A DNA stretch of 64,000 nt from Bin5 sp965116395 (GCA_965116395.1 OZ220684.1:5022001-5086000); one strand, 5' to 3'. Positions 1-9,296 are shown, numbered from the stretch's first letter. A program made the numbers and translations. The notes: a model not told the origin generated them from the sequence alone.

Positions 1-1
1 T

Positions 2-1192
2 GGGAGGGACGGAGGCGACGGGCAGGAGAAGGAGGCGCGTGCGGAAGCCGAGGCTGTGGACGGCTCGCCGATGGGCTCTGGCGAGATGCCAGCGCAGGGG
101 CTGGGAGCAGTTTCACGCGCTGATGCAAGGAAGGCTGAAACTGATGCTTTCTGGCTCAATTGGATCAGGTTTCAAGGGCTGGCTGTCCTGCTGTGGCTGC
201 CGTGGGCGGTGCCATTTGTCATCCAGGTAATCGACGTAGGAACGGGTTTCTGGTTGCCCCCGCCGTGGCCCAACCTGGTGCTGGACACGTTTCGAAACTT
301 TCACTTCGCTTTTCTGCCAACGGATCTTCCCTGGCGCCCTACGGGAATGTGGGGCTATTCTGTTCTGGCCTTCATCGGGTTGGTTGGCCTGGTTGCGGGG
401 CGAGGCTGGGTGGCGAAAGAGGTGCGATGGCTGCGACCGGGTGGCTGGGGAAACCGAACGAAAAGCAACACGAGTTCTATACCGTACGCAGACAGCGACA
501 GGGCTGCGATTCTTATCATCTCCCTGTTTGCGATTCCCCACATTGTGGCGTTCGTGGTGAGTCTTCGCAGCCCGATCTATGCGGAGCGCCCCCTGATATG
601 GACAACGCTGCCATACTTTGTACTGGTTGCGGCTGGCATCCGCGTTCTTGGCGGCCCGTTGAAGCAGGGTTTATGGCAGGTTTTTGACCTTCGCCGCGGG
701 GTCAGCATTGCGGGGCTGGTGTCTTTTGTGCGTGTAGGCGCGCAGGTCGCTATCCTGGCGGCCATTCTTGTTCTGAGCGGGCTTTCCTTGAACGGATACT
801 ATTACTGGTTTCAGAAGGAGGGGTGGGACAAAGCCGCTTCTTATGTTGCAGAGGAGGTGGAGCCGGCGGACATGATCGTTTTCAACGCCACTTGGGTCCA
901 GATTCCTTTTGAATACTACTACGAGCGATACGAGCTTGACACGGTATTGAAGGGGTTGCCTGTCGACCTTTTTGACCGGGGGGAATTGGAGCCGAGGATG
1001 GAGGAGGGTGACGTTGCACGGATCCGGGAGATGCTTGCCGGTCGCGAGCAAGTCTGGCTGGTTTACTCCCATAACTGGTACTCCGACCCGGAAGGAATTA
1101 TTCCGCGCGAGTTGGGCAAGATTTTTGGAGAGTCCGAGCAGGCGGAGTTTCCAGGGATCCAGATTATCCGCTATGCGGGAAGAAGGGATTAA
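2..1192 (+). CDS. GT39/ArnT-like membrane glycosyltransferase, 3' part only
   Basis: The reading frame is open from the left edge of the window (position 2) to the TAA at 1190-1192, so this is the C-terminal part of a longer gene; a GTG at 56 is in frame but is probably internal. About 396 codons are visible. Several hydrophobic segments (for example the stretch with PWAVPFVIQVID, one near YSVLAFIGLVGL, and one near AILVLSGLSL) are followed by a soluble tail of about 120 residues beginning near GWDKAASYVAEEV. A multi-spanning GT-C body with a C-terminal extracytoplasmic domain fits the polyprenol-phosphate-sugar glycosyltransferases of family 39 (PMT/ArnT type). The catalytic N-terminal loop lies outside the window, so donor and acceptor cannot be named. 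It converges on another GT-C gene ending at 1552. Confidence 0.6.
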   Translation, partial: GRDGGDGQEKEARAEAEAVDGSPMGSGEMPAQGLGAVSRADARKAETDAFWLNWIRFQGLAVLLWLPWAVPFVIQVIDVGTGFWLPPPWPNLVLDTFRNFHFAFLPTDLPWRPTGMWGYSVLAFIGLVGLVAGRGWVAKEVRWLRPGGWGNRTKSNTSSIPYADSDRAAILIISLFAIPHIVAFVVSLRSPIYAERPLIWTTLPYFVLVAAGIRVLGGPLKQGLWQVFDLRRGVSIAGLVSFVRVGAQVAILAAILVLSGLSLNGYYYWFQKEGWDKAASYVAEEVEPADMIVFNATWVQIPFEYYYERYELDTVLKGLPVDLFDRGELEPRMEEGDVARIREMLAGREQVWLVYSHNWYSDPEGIIPRELGKIFGESEQAEFPGIQIIRYAGRRD

Positions 1193-1223
1193 TGAATTTT
1201 GCCCTTTGCTGAGCCGCATACAG

Positions 1224-1484
1224 TATGTTTCTTTACCAACTCTTCATCTTCGCCGCCATTCAGGCTATGTGATGGAGCCATCGGCTGGCAGCCGCCGCGT
1301 TGGTGGACCCGCACAGCAGGGAAGAAGGCGCACGGTGGGTGAGCGATGTTTTTGGGCGGGGGCGTTGCGGGGGCGGAGCCCCTGCACAAGGGAGGGCCGA
1401 AGGCCCGACCGCGTAACGGCAGGGGTTAGGGGTGAGGGGTCAGGGGCGAGGGGTTAGGGGCGCGAGTCAGTTGGGGCTGAGTAG
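1224..1484 (+). repeat. Dispersed hairpin repeat, copy 1
   Basis: Copy 1 of a four-member intergenic repeat. It aligns end to end with 31713-31989: both begin around a shared ACCAACTCTTCA and end with a shared GGCTGAGTAG. The common core (1361-1413) holds hairpin A, GGGGC-GGA-GCCCC at 1370-1382, and hairpin B, GGGCC-GAA-GGCCC at 1394-1406. It sits between two convergent genes. Short reading frames across it on both strands look like by-products of the GC-rich repeat, not genes. Confidence 0.85.
1422..1460 (+). repeat. G-tract heptamer array (G-quadruplex candidate)
   Basis: Six GGGG tracts occur at exactly 7-nt spacing (starting 1422, 1429, 1436, 1443, 1450, 1457), each separated by three bases of the form (T/C)NA. 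This is both a short tandem heptamer repeat and a strong intramolecular G-quadruplex pattern on the plus strand. It lies inside copy 1 of the dispersed repeat and is absent from the other three copies. Confidence 0.85.
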
Positions 1485-1527
1485 ATGCGATTAATTCAAC
1501 CTTGACACTGGAGGTGATGATGCTCAC

Positions 1528-1551
1528 AGCCTGGCTTGCGTGAGCCAGGCT
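1528..1551. terminator. Hairpin between convergent genes (probable bidirectional terminator)
   Basis: A perfect 9-bp stem, AGCCTGGCT / AGCCAGGCT with loop TGCGTG, ends directly beside the stop codon of the minus-strand gene at 1552. There is no long T-run on either side, so intrinsic termination is plausible but not certain. The position between convergent genes supports the call. Confidence 0.5.
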
Positions 1552-3087
1552 TTAGGTCGAACTTTCTGCATCTTCACGCGCGAAAATGCCGGGGAGCCTG
1601 ACCGGCTTTTCGGATCCCCATAGCAGCGCTATCCCCAGAAGCCCCAGTGTTGGCAACCATTCAGTCAGGAGCACCCAATCCAGTTCGCGCAGGTTTTCGG
1701 GATCGATATAGGTGACATAGGAGAGGGCAATCGCACCGCTGAGCCAGAGCCATGGGAGCGGGACCAGCCATTGTCTTGTTGGCTCATTGTCGGCGGGGGC
1801 CAGGAAGGGCAGGAAAGGCATCAGCGTCAAGAGATACCAAGGGTGCACCGTTGTTGTAAGCAGGAGGTAGCCCCCCACGGGAACTGCCAGCCAGCGCAAC
1901 GTCGATTTCACGTCAGATTGGCTGCGGGGAAACCGCCACCAGAGAATTATCAGGAGTAAGAAGAGCAGGAAATATGTGATCTCCTGGGATTGAACCATGG
2001 GTTCGCCGATTCCCATGGTCTCGAGCCAGTTCTTCAACCAGAGAAAAATGCCACTGTTGAAATTCCACTGTTTGTTGTAGATGCGAAGGGCGCCGAAAAG
2101 TCCACGACCGTCGAGCTCACCGGTCAATCCCCAGCCGGCCCTCAACGCCGGCGACACTAGCATCGCGAAGGTGAGATAAACATATAGCAGGCGACTGCCC
2201 CAATTCCACCGCCACCAGAATACTGGCGCCAGGATACCGGGGATCAGTTTCGTGAGGGTAGCCAGAGCAAGCAGGGCAGGCGACAAGAGTGCGAAGGCAG
2301 GCTTCGCGGAGACCGTGCGAGGATTGTTGGGCTGCGTTGCCCGACTATTTGAAGCAGGTATGCTCAGCATTGCGTAGACGGCCAGCATCATCAACATTAC
2401 CATCAGAGCGTCGACGTGTGCGCCTTGCGCGGTCTCGACAATTACCAGTGGGTTCCACAAGTAGATGAAGAGCCGGTGGGAGGGCAGACCGGCGAGCAGC
2501 AGGAGCCTCGAAATAATGAACGCGGTCGCCAGATCAAACAGGACAGCAGAGGTCTGAAATGATTGTGGATCGAGTGGGTAGAATTGCGCGATGGCGGCGA
2601 AGAACCACTGCGCGGCAGGCATGTAAGGGCTGGCCATCCAGGCATGATTGGCCTGGGAGCGAAAGGGGGCGTCTAACCAGTCCAGCTGCGAAGCGTCAAT
2701 TGGGAAGGCATATGGACTGACGCCGTTGATGGTGACGTGTCCATCCCACATATAGCGGAAGACGTCAGACGAAAGGGTGGGGAATGTCTGGAGTAGAAGC
2801 CATCTGAAGAGAATTGCTCCCCCCCAGATTGCCGCGAGCAGGTAGAATCCTCTGAAACGCGGTCGTGAAGGAGGGTCTGCGCGGCCGCGGGTGCGCCACC
2901 ACCGCTCCAACCAGAATATGGCGCCGGCGTAGGCTGCGAAGGCCAAGCCAAACCAGGCCAGAAACTCGGCAACTTCGGTCGTTCCCAGGTTACCGTGACG
3001 GAGCTGCATGGAGAGCATGCCACCGTAGGCCGTGAACGATACGATCAAGAGGGAAAGGGGGATAGACCAGTACCTCAGACCCGCCAT
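1552..3087 (-). CDS. GT-C polyprenol-phosphate-dependent glycosyltransferase (GT87/mannosyltransferase-like)
   Basis: 511 residues with about 11-13 hydrophobic segments spread over the whole length. The sequence SSDVFRYMWDGHV (about residues 106-118), followed by NGVSPYAFP, is the acidic first-loop signature seen in DUF2029/GT87-type and mycobacterial-type alpha-mannosyltransferases, which transfer sugars from a polyprenol phosphate to envelope glycans on the outer face of the membrane. The central insert around residue 250 is polar (SNSRATQPNN). The ATG at 3087 is 5 nt downstream of the stop of the ADP-ribosylglycohydrolase-like gene, so the two are probably co-transcribed. The actual sugar and acceptor cannot be read from sequence. 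Confidence 0.7.
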   Translation of the reverse strand: MAGLRYWSIPLSLLIVSFTAYGGMLSMQLRHGNLGTTEVAEFLAWFGLAFAAYAGAIFWLERWWRTRGRADPPSRPRFRGFYLLAAIWGGAILFRWLLLQTFPTLSSDVFRYMWDGHVTINGVSPYAFPIDASQLDWLDAPFRSQANHAWMASPYMPAAQWFFAAIAQFYPLDPQSFQTSAVLFDLATAFIISRLLLLAGLPSHRLFIYLWNPLVIVETAQGAHVDALMVMLMMLAVYAMLSIPASNSRATQPNNPRTVSAKPAFALLSPALLALATLTKLIPGILAPVFWWRWNWGSRLLYVYLTFAMLVSPALRAGWGLTGELDGRGLFGALRIYNKQWNFNSGIFLWLKNWLETMGIGEPMVQSQEITYFLLFLLLIILWWRFPRSQSDVKSTLRWLAVPVGGYLLLTTTVHPWYLLTLMPFLPFLAPADNEPTRQWLVPLPWLWLSGAIALSYVTYIDPENLRELDWVLLTEWLPTLGLLGIALLWGSEKPVRLPGIFAREDAESST

Positions 3088-3092
3088 CCTTG

Positions 3093-4244
3093 TCAGCGCC
3101 CTCGAGTCGGTTGCGATTCAACTGGAATCCGGTACACGCCTTGCGATACGGCCCCACCTGCGTTCGAGATCATCATCTCGGCCAGGACTTGTGTACGGCG
3201 GGCAAATTCTGTGACGGTGTCGTAACGAGGAAGATCGCCGGTTATGTCTTCATTGAAATAGACGTCGGTGCTGGAGGCGATTTCTTCGGGGAGGTTGTCG
3301 TAGCCGTGGATCAGGCCCAGGAGGCCGGCGGCGGTTGCCATGGTGTTGTCGGCATCCCAGCCGGCCAGGGCGGCGATTTCGATGGTCCGAAGAATGTCGC
3401 CTTCTCCATACAACAGGGCCATGATGGTGAAGGCAAAGTTGACACGTGAGGCCCACCACATCGGGTCGGTGTCGTACATATCGCGTATGAGCTGCCGGCT
3501 TATGCGCCAGTCCTCAGGGTTTTGCTGGTGCCAACGCACAACATTATCGACTATGGGGGCGATGATGGCTTCGTCAGCGGTCTGCTGGCGGGCGGCGTCA
3601 ATAAGGGCGGGCACGTCGTCGTCAAAGAAGGCGAGGCTGTACAGGGTCGCGAAAAAGGCGCTGGCCTCCACGGCCGGTCCGCTATTGGTAATGCGTGCGA
3701 ACCGCTCGGCGTAGGTTGCGCCTGCATGGGGCATACCGGGAGCCAACATGCCAAACAGTTCGGTCTGCAGTTGGGCGTCGATGGACCAGGCGCCGTCAGG
3801 ATTGTTGGAGGGGAACCCGGTTTCCGGCGGCAGCAGGCCCTCGTCCATCAGGTCGCGGGCGCGGCGCGTTGATACCCAGATGTCGTGGTTCAGGTGGTCG
3901 ACCCACTCATCGCGTATCTGTTCGGGGGTGGGATTGAGTCCATGGGTTTCCAGAATGTGGAGGTCCACCCATTCGACATGCGTGTCGTCATCTGTTGACC
4001 ATTCGTCAAGCAGCAAGAGAGAAAATGATCCTGGAGGCCCGGGCTCTTCAATGTATATGCCTTGAAGTTGGAGGCCGGAGTGGTTGGCGAGCATGGTCGC
4101 TTTCCAGGCGCCGTAGACCTTGTCAAAGTAAACGTCGGCGGGAAGGGTCTGGAACGCAGGCGGTGGTTCCGGCCGGGTAAGACCTATGATGAGGACTGCG
4201 ACAAGCCAGCCAGCGGCAGCCAGTGCGATCTTGCGTTGATCCAT
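3093..4244 (-). CDS. ADP-ribosylglycohydrolase family protein, membrane-anchored
   Basis: 383 residues from the ATG at 4244; an upstream in-frame TTG at 4262 is less likely because GGAAGGA lies about 10 nt before the ATG. An N-terminal signal anchor (about residues 6-22) precedes an ADP-ribosylglycohydrolase domain. The metal-binding signatures are STDDDTHVEW (83-92) and GWDADNTMATAAG (295-307), matching the paired Asp/Thr motifs that hold two Mg2+ in the DraG/ARH fold. Family members remove ADP-ribose from proteins or hydrolyse other glycosides. An exported member is unusual for protein de-ADP-ribosylation, so an extracytoplasmic glycosyl substrate is possible. It is the first gene of a pair with the GT-C gene at 1552-3087. 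Confidence 0.8.
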   Translation of the reverse strand: MDQRKIALAAAGWLVAVLIIGLTRPEPPPAFQTLPADVYFDKVYGAWKATMLANHSGLQLQGIYIEEPGPPGSFSLLLLDEWSTDDDTHVEWVDLHILETHGLNPTPEQIRDEWVDHLNHDIWVSTRRARDLMDEGLLPPETGFPSNNPDGAWSIDAQLQTELFGMLAPGMPHAGATYAERFARITNSGPAVEASAFFATLYSLAFFDDDVPALIDAARQQTADEAIIAPIVDNVVRWHQQNPEDWRISRQLIRDMYDTDPMWWASRVNFAFTIMALLYGEGDILRTIEIAALAGWDADNTMATAAGLLGLIHGYDNLPEEIASSTDVYFNEDITGDLPRYDTVTEFARRTQVLAEMMISNAGGAVSQGVYRIPVESQPTRGR

Positions 4245-4511
4245 CGGATAGAGTCCTTCCAAAGCGTGTTTTCGCGGCTTGTTGTGAAGGAAGTATACCT
4301 GATGGAAGGGGAGGGGAAAATCCTGCGTGTGTTCCCAGACAGAAGAAACACTTTCTTAGTCCGGCAGGTTAGGAGCGTTGCGCGGATGGGCGGCCGGCAG
4401 GGGGCATTTTTGCCGCTTCAGAATCGAGGTCGGCGGGGAGCCGGCAGAGTCGGAGGAAGTTCGAACGGCAACCTCTGTCGAAATTGGGTTAGCAATGACA
4501 GGAAGGAGCTG

Positions 4512-4958
4512 TCAGTTTGACTTGTCCTGTGCTTGCAGAACAGGGTGAAAGTAAGTGGCGGCAATGGCCAGGACCGCTGCCAGCGCCAGAATGCCAGGTG
4601 CGAGCAGCGGGTTGGCGCCGTACAAAGTATCCGACAGCAGGACTGAGAATGATGCGTTGGGGCGGATCTCCTTGGCGAATTCCAAATTATGTTCGACATG
4701 TTCAAAGAGACCAAAGAGGCTGCCGAACAGCATGACGCCCATTACAATTCGCAGCAGCTTCAGAGTAATGCGCCGCGGGCGGAAGAGCGCGGCCGCGATC
4801 GCGACCGCGCCAATACCACAGAGGACGAACGGGATTAGCTGGGGCGGGTCGCCCGTATGTTCCTCCAGCCACAACTCAATAATTGTAAAGACACAACTGA
4901 ATCCAGCGACGATCAGCAGGAAGGTTCGATATCGATTGACCAGGATGTCTGCGTTCAT
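4512..4958 (-). CDS. Small four-helix membrane protein of unknown function
   Basis: 148 residues from the ATG at 4958, which is 4 nt past the stop of the upstream lipoprotein gene; a longer in-frame start at 5006 would overlap that gene. Four hydrophobic segments are visible, around residues 11-29 (FLLIVAGFSCVFTIIELWL), 42-56, 70-86 and 119-135. The loop between helices 3 and 4 contains HVEHNLEF. No family is recognised. It is the last gene of the MacAB-like operon, which suggests but does not prove a link to export or envelope stress. Confidence 0.55.
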   Translation of the reverse strand: MNADILVNRYRTFLLIVAGFSCVFTIIELWLEEHTGDPPQLIPFVLCGIGAVAIAAALFRPRRITLKLLRIVMGVMLFGSLFGLFEHVEHNLEFAKEIRPNASFSVLLSDTLYGANPLLAPGILALAAVLAIAATYFHPVLQAQDKSN

Positions 4959-4962
4959 GGCA

Positions 4963-5529
4963 TTACTCGGTAAGGTAGGATGCAGCCAAATCCAGCTGTT
5001 CTTCACTGACGTGCTCGGAGAGCGCAGCTAGAAAGGCATCGGACGAATCGAATGGGCGGGCTGCCATAAGGGTTTCAGCTGTGGCGTCATCCACGCCTGG
5101 CATCTGTTTCAGTGTTTCTGCGTCTGAGTCATTCACTTCAATCGGAACATAGATATAACTCTCATAGAAGGCGACCTGTTCGTCGTCGACATACTTGCCT
5201 ATTTCGCGGCGAAACTGCTGAATGCTGACATAAGGCTGATACTCGAAGAATTCGCGAACCATTCGACTGCCGAAGTCAGGGATGGTTTCGAGAAGCTGTT
5301 CACGGGTCATGTCGTTCAGGTTAATCCTGTCCAGAACAGCTGCGCTATCAGAGGCGGCGCTTTCAGAGGGCTCGGACGCTGTCTCCTCAGTTTTCTCTTC
5401 TGCGTCCTGCTCTTCCTGAGCGGGCGGGGAAGATTGTGCGGGCGAATCTGTTTGATCACAAGCGCCAAGGACAAGAACAAGAGTGGCTAGTGCCAAGTAA
5501 AGGGCAACACGTTTTATGGTCGAGTACAT
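4963..5529 (-). CDS. Lipoprotein with duplicated helix-hairpin-helix (ComEA-like) motifs
   Basis: 188 residues. The signal peptide ends in a lipobox, LGAC, with Cys24 as the predicted lipidated residue. An acidic, Ser/Glu-rich linker (25-62) leads to two similar helix-hairpin-helix units: INLNDMTREQLLETIPDFG (69-87) and VNDSDAETLKQMPGVDD (132-148), followed by RPFDSSDAFLAAL. In ComEA-type proteins such motifs bind double-stranded DNA without sequence specificity; in others they mediate protein contacts. It follows the FtsX-type permease gene by 79 nt on the same strand. A surface-held HhH protein could be a DNA-uptake factor, but no com genes are nearby. Confidence 0.7.
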   Translation of the reverse strand: MYSTIKRVALYLALATLVLVLGACDQTDSPAQSSPPAQEEQDAEEKTEETASEPSESAASDSAAVLDRINLNDMTREQLLETIPDFGSRMVREFFEYQPYVSIQQFRREIGKYVDDEQVAFYESYIYVPIEVNDSDAETLKQMPGVDDATAETLMAARPFDSSDAFLAALSEHVSEEQLDLAASYLTE

Positions 5530-5608
5530 CTGTGGAATCTCCTGATAGGATTGGGGGCTTCAGAATTCGGGGCCGGAATTGAGGGACCATTTGTGGTCGT
5601 GGAAGAGA

Positions 5609-6928
5609 TTACTCTCGTCGAAGAGCTACGATGGGATCCAGTTGTGCTGCCTGTGTGGCCGGGTAGTAGCCAAAAAAGATGCCGACGGCAGCGGAAGCGC
5701 CAAATGCCAGGGGCAACGAGAGCGGCACCAGCTCGGTGCGCATGCCGCCCAACTCGCCGAAGACGAAGGAGCCTCCCACGCCAACGAGGAGGCCGGCCAA
5801 CCCGCCCACCAGGCTGAGCATCACCGCCTCTAGCAGGAACTGACGCTGCACGTCGCGCGGGCGTGCGCCGAGGGCTTGGCGCAGGCCGATCTCGCGCGTT
5901 CTTTCGGTCACGCTTACAAGCATAATGTTCATAATTCCGATACCGCCGACGACGAGCGAAACGGCGGCGACCCAGGCCAGCAGACTGCGGAACGCTGCTG
6001 TGGTCGAGGAACGGGCGTCGACAATGTCCTGCTGTGTTCGCACGCCAAAATTCGGTTCAGCCGGATCGACATTGCGGCGCCCGGCAAGCAAGGAAGTAAT
6101 TTGGGCCATCACGCCTTCCAAGGCGTCGCCGCCCTCGGCTTTGACAAGGATCATGCGCACTCGATTGCCACCAAAGCCGGTTCCCCCGAACTTCTTAAAG
6201 ACTACTGAGGCGGGAATGTAAATGCGGCCGTCGTTATCGGTCGCGCCGACGACTCCCTGTTCTGCCATCACGCCGATGACGGTAAAGCGCGAGGAGCCAA
6301 TGCGCACTTGCTGGCCTATGGGATTGGTCGTGTCAAACATGTCTTCGGCGATGCCGGCGCCGAGAATGGCGACACGTTGGGTGGCATCATTTTCGGCCGC
6401 GGTGAAGAAGCGCCCCTGTGCAACTTCATAGTCGCGCACCTCGAGGAAATCGGCAGTAACGCCGACGATGGACACACCGGTCATGGTAGAAGCACCGCCC
6501 TTTACGTTCTGGGAGGTGCTCTGTTCGAGAGATACGCCGCTGACATTTTGCAGATTCTGTGAGAGGAACAGGACTTCGTCATAGGTAAATGTGGTGATGT
6601 TTCCAGGTCCGCCGCCGCCACCTGGGCCGCCGCGCACGCCGCCGAAGCTGCGAAACGGCGTTACCATGATTAAGTTTGCGCCAAGCCCGCTTATCTGATC
6701 CTCAATTTCGGCTTCGGCGCCGGCGCTGACGGCCAGCATAATGATCACGGCGGCGACGCCGATAATAATGCCCAAAGTAGTTAGAAAAGAACGCAGCTTG
6801 TTGAGCATAACCCCTTCCCAGGCGACTCGAAAGGAGTTTGACGCGGTCATTCCATGCAGATCTTTGAATGACCCATCTTCCAACGTTTGTCGGCCTAGCG
6901 GCGCAGATTGAATTGAGTCCTGCAGCAT
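5609..6928 (-). CDS. MacB/FtsX-type ABC transporter permease
   Basis: 439 residues. One transmembrane helix lies at about 46-68 (FLTTLGIIIGVAAVIIML), followed by a MacB-type extracytoplasmic domain (about 75-310) and three C-terminal helices in the FtsX domain (about 315-435), with the typical EIGLRQALGARPRDVQRQFLLE segment. Near the start of the outer domain there is a low-complexity glycine run (GGPGGGGGPGN). The start at 6928 has AGGAAAG 9 nt upstream; an internal ATG at 6850 would better match short family members. With the neighbouring ATPase and membrane-fusion protein it forms a MacAB-like mechanotransmission exporter for peptides, lipids or drugs. Confidence 0.88.
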   Translation of the reverse strand: MLQDSIQSAPLGRQTLEDGSFKDLHGMTASNSFRVAWEGVMLNKLRSFLTTLGIIIGVAAVIIMLAVSAGAEAEIEDQISGLGANLIMVTPFRSFGGVRGGPGGGGGPGNITTFTYDEVLFLSQNLQNVSGVSLEQSTSQNVKGGASTMTGVSIVGVTADFLEVRDYEVAQGRFFTAAENDATQRVAILGAGIAEDMFDTTNPIGQQVRIGSSRFTVIGVMAEQGVVGATDNDGRIYIPASVVFKKFGGTGFGGNRVRMILVKAEGGDALEGVMAQITSLLAGRRNVDPAEPNFGVRTQQDIVDARSSTTAAFRSLLAWVAAVSLVVGGIGIMNIMLVSVTERTREIGLRQALGARPRDVQRQFLLEAVMLSLVGGLAGLLVGVGGSFVFGELGGMRTELVPLSLPLAFGASAAVGIFFGYYPATQAAQLDPIVALRRE

Positions 6929-7006
6929 GAGATTTTTCTTTCCTGATAGTCGCAGGTTTGCAGGGCTGAATATGAGTCGAAATGATCAGCCCTATGTCAT
7001 TTGCAG

Positions 7007-7723
7007 TCAAGCAACAGAAACACGATCGATTTCGTACTGCGGGGCGACGACTTTTCCATCCAAAACGTTTACGATCCGTTGCGCCTCGCGTGCCCGTTCC
7101 GATTCATGCGTGACCATGACGATGGTTGCGCCCTGTTGATGCAGACGGTGAAAAATTGCCATTATTTCGGTACTGGAGCTTGAGTCAAGATTCCCTGTAG
7201 GTTCGTCGGCAAGAATCAGCGACGGGTCGTTGATCAAGGCTCGCGCAATCGCAACCCGCTGCTGTTGACCGCCGGAGAGCTCGGTCGGAAGATGATGAAT
7301 GCGATCGCCCAAACCGACGAGGTCCAGCAGGTCTGCGGCCCGTTCGCTGCGTTGGTCTTCGCTCCAGTTTTGAAAGCCATTGTACATCATTGGCAGCATA
7401 ACGTTTTTGCGTGCGCTCAGCCGGGGCAACAGATTGTAGGACTGAAAGACGAAGCCAATTTTGCGATTGCGCACACCGGCGAGCTGGTCGCGGTTGAGCC
7501 GGCTGACGTCCTCGCCGTCGAGAATATATAGGCCGCTGGTGGCGCGGTCCAAGCAGCCTATAATGTTCATCAGGGTCGACTTTCCTGAACCGGAAGGCCC
7601 CATGATGGCAACGAAGTCGCCTCTTTCCACCTTCAGGTCCAGTTCCTTCAAGGCATGGACGGCGATGTCACCTTCGCCGTAGGTCTTTGAGAGTGTTGTG
7701 ATCTCGATAACATCGTTGCTCAT
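7007..7723 (-). CDS. ABC transporter ATP-binding protein, MacB/LolD type
   Basis: 238 residues from the ATG at 7723; a longer reading frame back to 7846 overlaps the upstream gene and lacks family similarity. Walker A is GPSGSGKST (42-50), the Q-loop glutamine is at 94, the signature LSGGQQQRVAIARAL starts at 149, Walker B is LILADEPTG (169-177) and the switch histidine is in MVTHES. This is the cytoplasmic ATPase that drives the FtsX-type permease encoded downstream (5609-6928) together with the membrane-fusion protein upstream (7773-9296). Confidence 0.93.
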   Translation of the reverse strand: MSNDVIEITTLSKTYGEGDIAVHALKELDLKVERGDFVAIMGPSGSGKSTLMNIIGCLDRATSGLYILDGEDVSRLNRDQLAGVRNRKIGFVFQSYNLLPRLSARKNVMLPMMYNGFQNWSEDQRSERAADLLDLVGLGDRIHHLPTELSGGQQQRVAIARALINDPSLILADEPTGNLDSSSSTEIMAIFHRLHQQGATIVMVTHESERAREAQRIVNVLDGKVVAPQYEIDRVSVA

Positions 7724-7772
7724 GTCAGTTCCGTCGTTTTGGGTCGGAGTGGAGAGGTATCGTACTTGGAGA

Positions 7773-9296
7773 TCAGTTGGTTCCGACCTGGGCGTCGCCC
7801 GTGCTGACTGTCTCGCCTTCTTCGAGGCCGGAAAGAATCTCTGCATTGACGAAGTTTCTCAAGCCGACCTGGACAGGACGAAATTCCAGATCCTCGTTCG
7901 GTCCCACCACGAAGACGGCGGACTGGCCGGGGCTAATCTCACGCAGCGCCTGCACCGGTATCAGTAGCGCATCGCGGGTCTCACCGGCGATGATCTCCAC
8001 TTCGGCGTTCATGCCGAAAAGCAGAGGCGCTGCGTGCTGCGTCATGTCGATGCTGGCCCAAGCCTGGATGGCGGAGGCGCCGTCGACATCAACCAACGCT
8101 GGTTCGACGCGAGTAATCTGGCCGGTATAGGTGTATTCCGGGAAGGCCTCAAAGACTAATCTGACCGGGAAACCAGGGACGGCGGCGGCAATGTCAAGCT
8201 CTTCGATCCAGAAGCGGACCTGGGCGACATCGGTGTTTGCCAGGCCAATGATAGGGCCTCCCGCGACCGAGTCGCCTTGCTGGATCAGGACCGAGGTGAC
8301 GACGCCTGCCATGGGCGCGCGAATTGTGCCGCCTTCGACCTCGCGCTTCACGTCTTCGGCTGCGAGACGGGCCTGTGCGACGGCCAGCTCAGCCTTTTCG
8401 AGCGCCTCGGCGCTCGGTCCGTCCAACAGGTCTTCCAGAGCGGCGCGATTCTGTTCTACTTTGGCGCGGGCGGCGGCCACGTCCATCTCTTCAGCATTTT
8501 GAAGCAGGAGGTTGAGCGTATTCTGGGCCTGCAGAACACGACCTCTTGCAGATTCGACCTGGTCTTCCGACGCGCCGGCGACACTGATATTGTACTGGGC
8601 CAAGGCTTTATCGTAGGCGAGCGTTGCTGTCTGCAGTTCTGCGGCTTGGGTAGTGCTGCCGACATCGTTGCGCCAGGCCACTCGGTCGTATGCTCTCTGG
8701 GCCTCGGCACGGGCGATTTCGGCGGCGCTCAGATCTGCCTGCAGGCTAGTCAGCGTATCTTGCGAGGGACCTGCCTGCAGGTTCTCGAGCGCTTTCTGGG
8801 CGCTGAGCAGTTCACTGCGAGCGGCGTTGACCTCTTCAGCAGTGGGAGGGGCAACCAAGCGATCATATTCAGCCTGTGCGGCAGCCAGACTGGATTGCGC
8901 AGCAGCAAGGTCGGCTCCACTCGCCTCTCCGGTCAACTCGATGAGGGCGATTTCGGCCAGGCGCAGGTTGATCTGGGCTGAAATGAGCTGAGAATTCAGA
9001 GTTGAATCGTACTCCAGGGTTGCCAGGATTTGATTGACGTCCACGTGGTCGCCTACATGTGCGGCGATGCTGCTGACGATGCCGTTGCTGGGAAACCCGA
9101 CCTGTGTTTCCTCCCCTGCGAAAAGCGTGCCGATTCCTCCTGCGGTAAGAATAAGATCGCCGCGGCGCACTTGGGAGGTCTGCAGTTCGGGCGCGGAGAC
9201 CTCGGGCTGTTCGGACACGAAATAGGTGTTGTAGCCGTAATAGGCCCCGGTACCGAATACAAGCAGTATCGCCAGACTCAGTAGAATGGTCTTCAT
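7773..9296 (-). CDS. MacA/HlyD-like membrane fusion protein
   Basis: 507 residues. An N-terminal membrane anchor (3-24) is followed by a split biotinyl-lipoyl/barrel-sandwich domain: first half about 43-95 (GGIGTLFAGEETQVGFPSNGI begins it), second half after GTIRAPMAGVVTSVLIQQGD. Between the halves lies a long alanine- and glutamate-rich coiled-coil hairpin (about 100-310), longer than in many MacA proteins. The C-terminal beta-barrel and membrane-proximal regions end near residue 500. In diderms such proteins bridge to an outer-membrane channel; in a monoderm they are thought to guide substrate through the wall. Same operon as the ABC genes. Confidence 0.88.
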   Translation of the reverse strand: MKTILLSLAILLVFGTGAYYGYNTYFVSEQPEVSAPELQTSQVRRGDLILTAGGIGTLFAGEETQVGFPSNGIVSSIAAHVGDHVDVNQILATLEYDSTLNSQLISAQINLRLAEIALIELTGEASGADLAAAQSSLAAAQAEYDRLVAPPTAEEVNAARSELLSAQKALENLQAGPSQDTLTSLQADLSAAEIARAEAQRAYDRVAWRNDVGSTTQAAELQTATLAYDKALAQYNISVAGASEDQVESARGRVLQAQNTLNLLLQNAEEMDVAAARAKVEQNRAALEDLLDGPSAEALEKAELAVAQARLAAEDVKREVEGGTIRAPMAGVVTSVLIQQGDSVAGGPIIGLANTDVAQVRFWIEELDIAAAVPGFPVRLVFEAFPEYTYTGQITRVEPALVDVDGASAIQAWASIDMTQHAAPLLFGMNAEVEIIAGETRDALLIPVQALREISPGQSAVFVVGPNEDLEFRPVQVGLRNFVNAEILSGLEEGETVSTGDAQVGTN

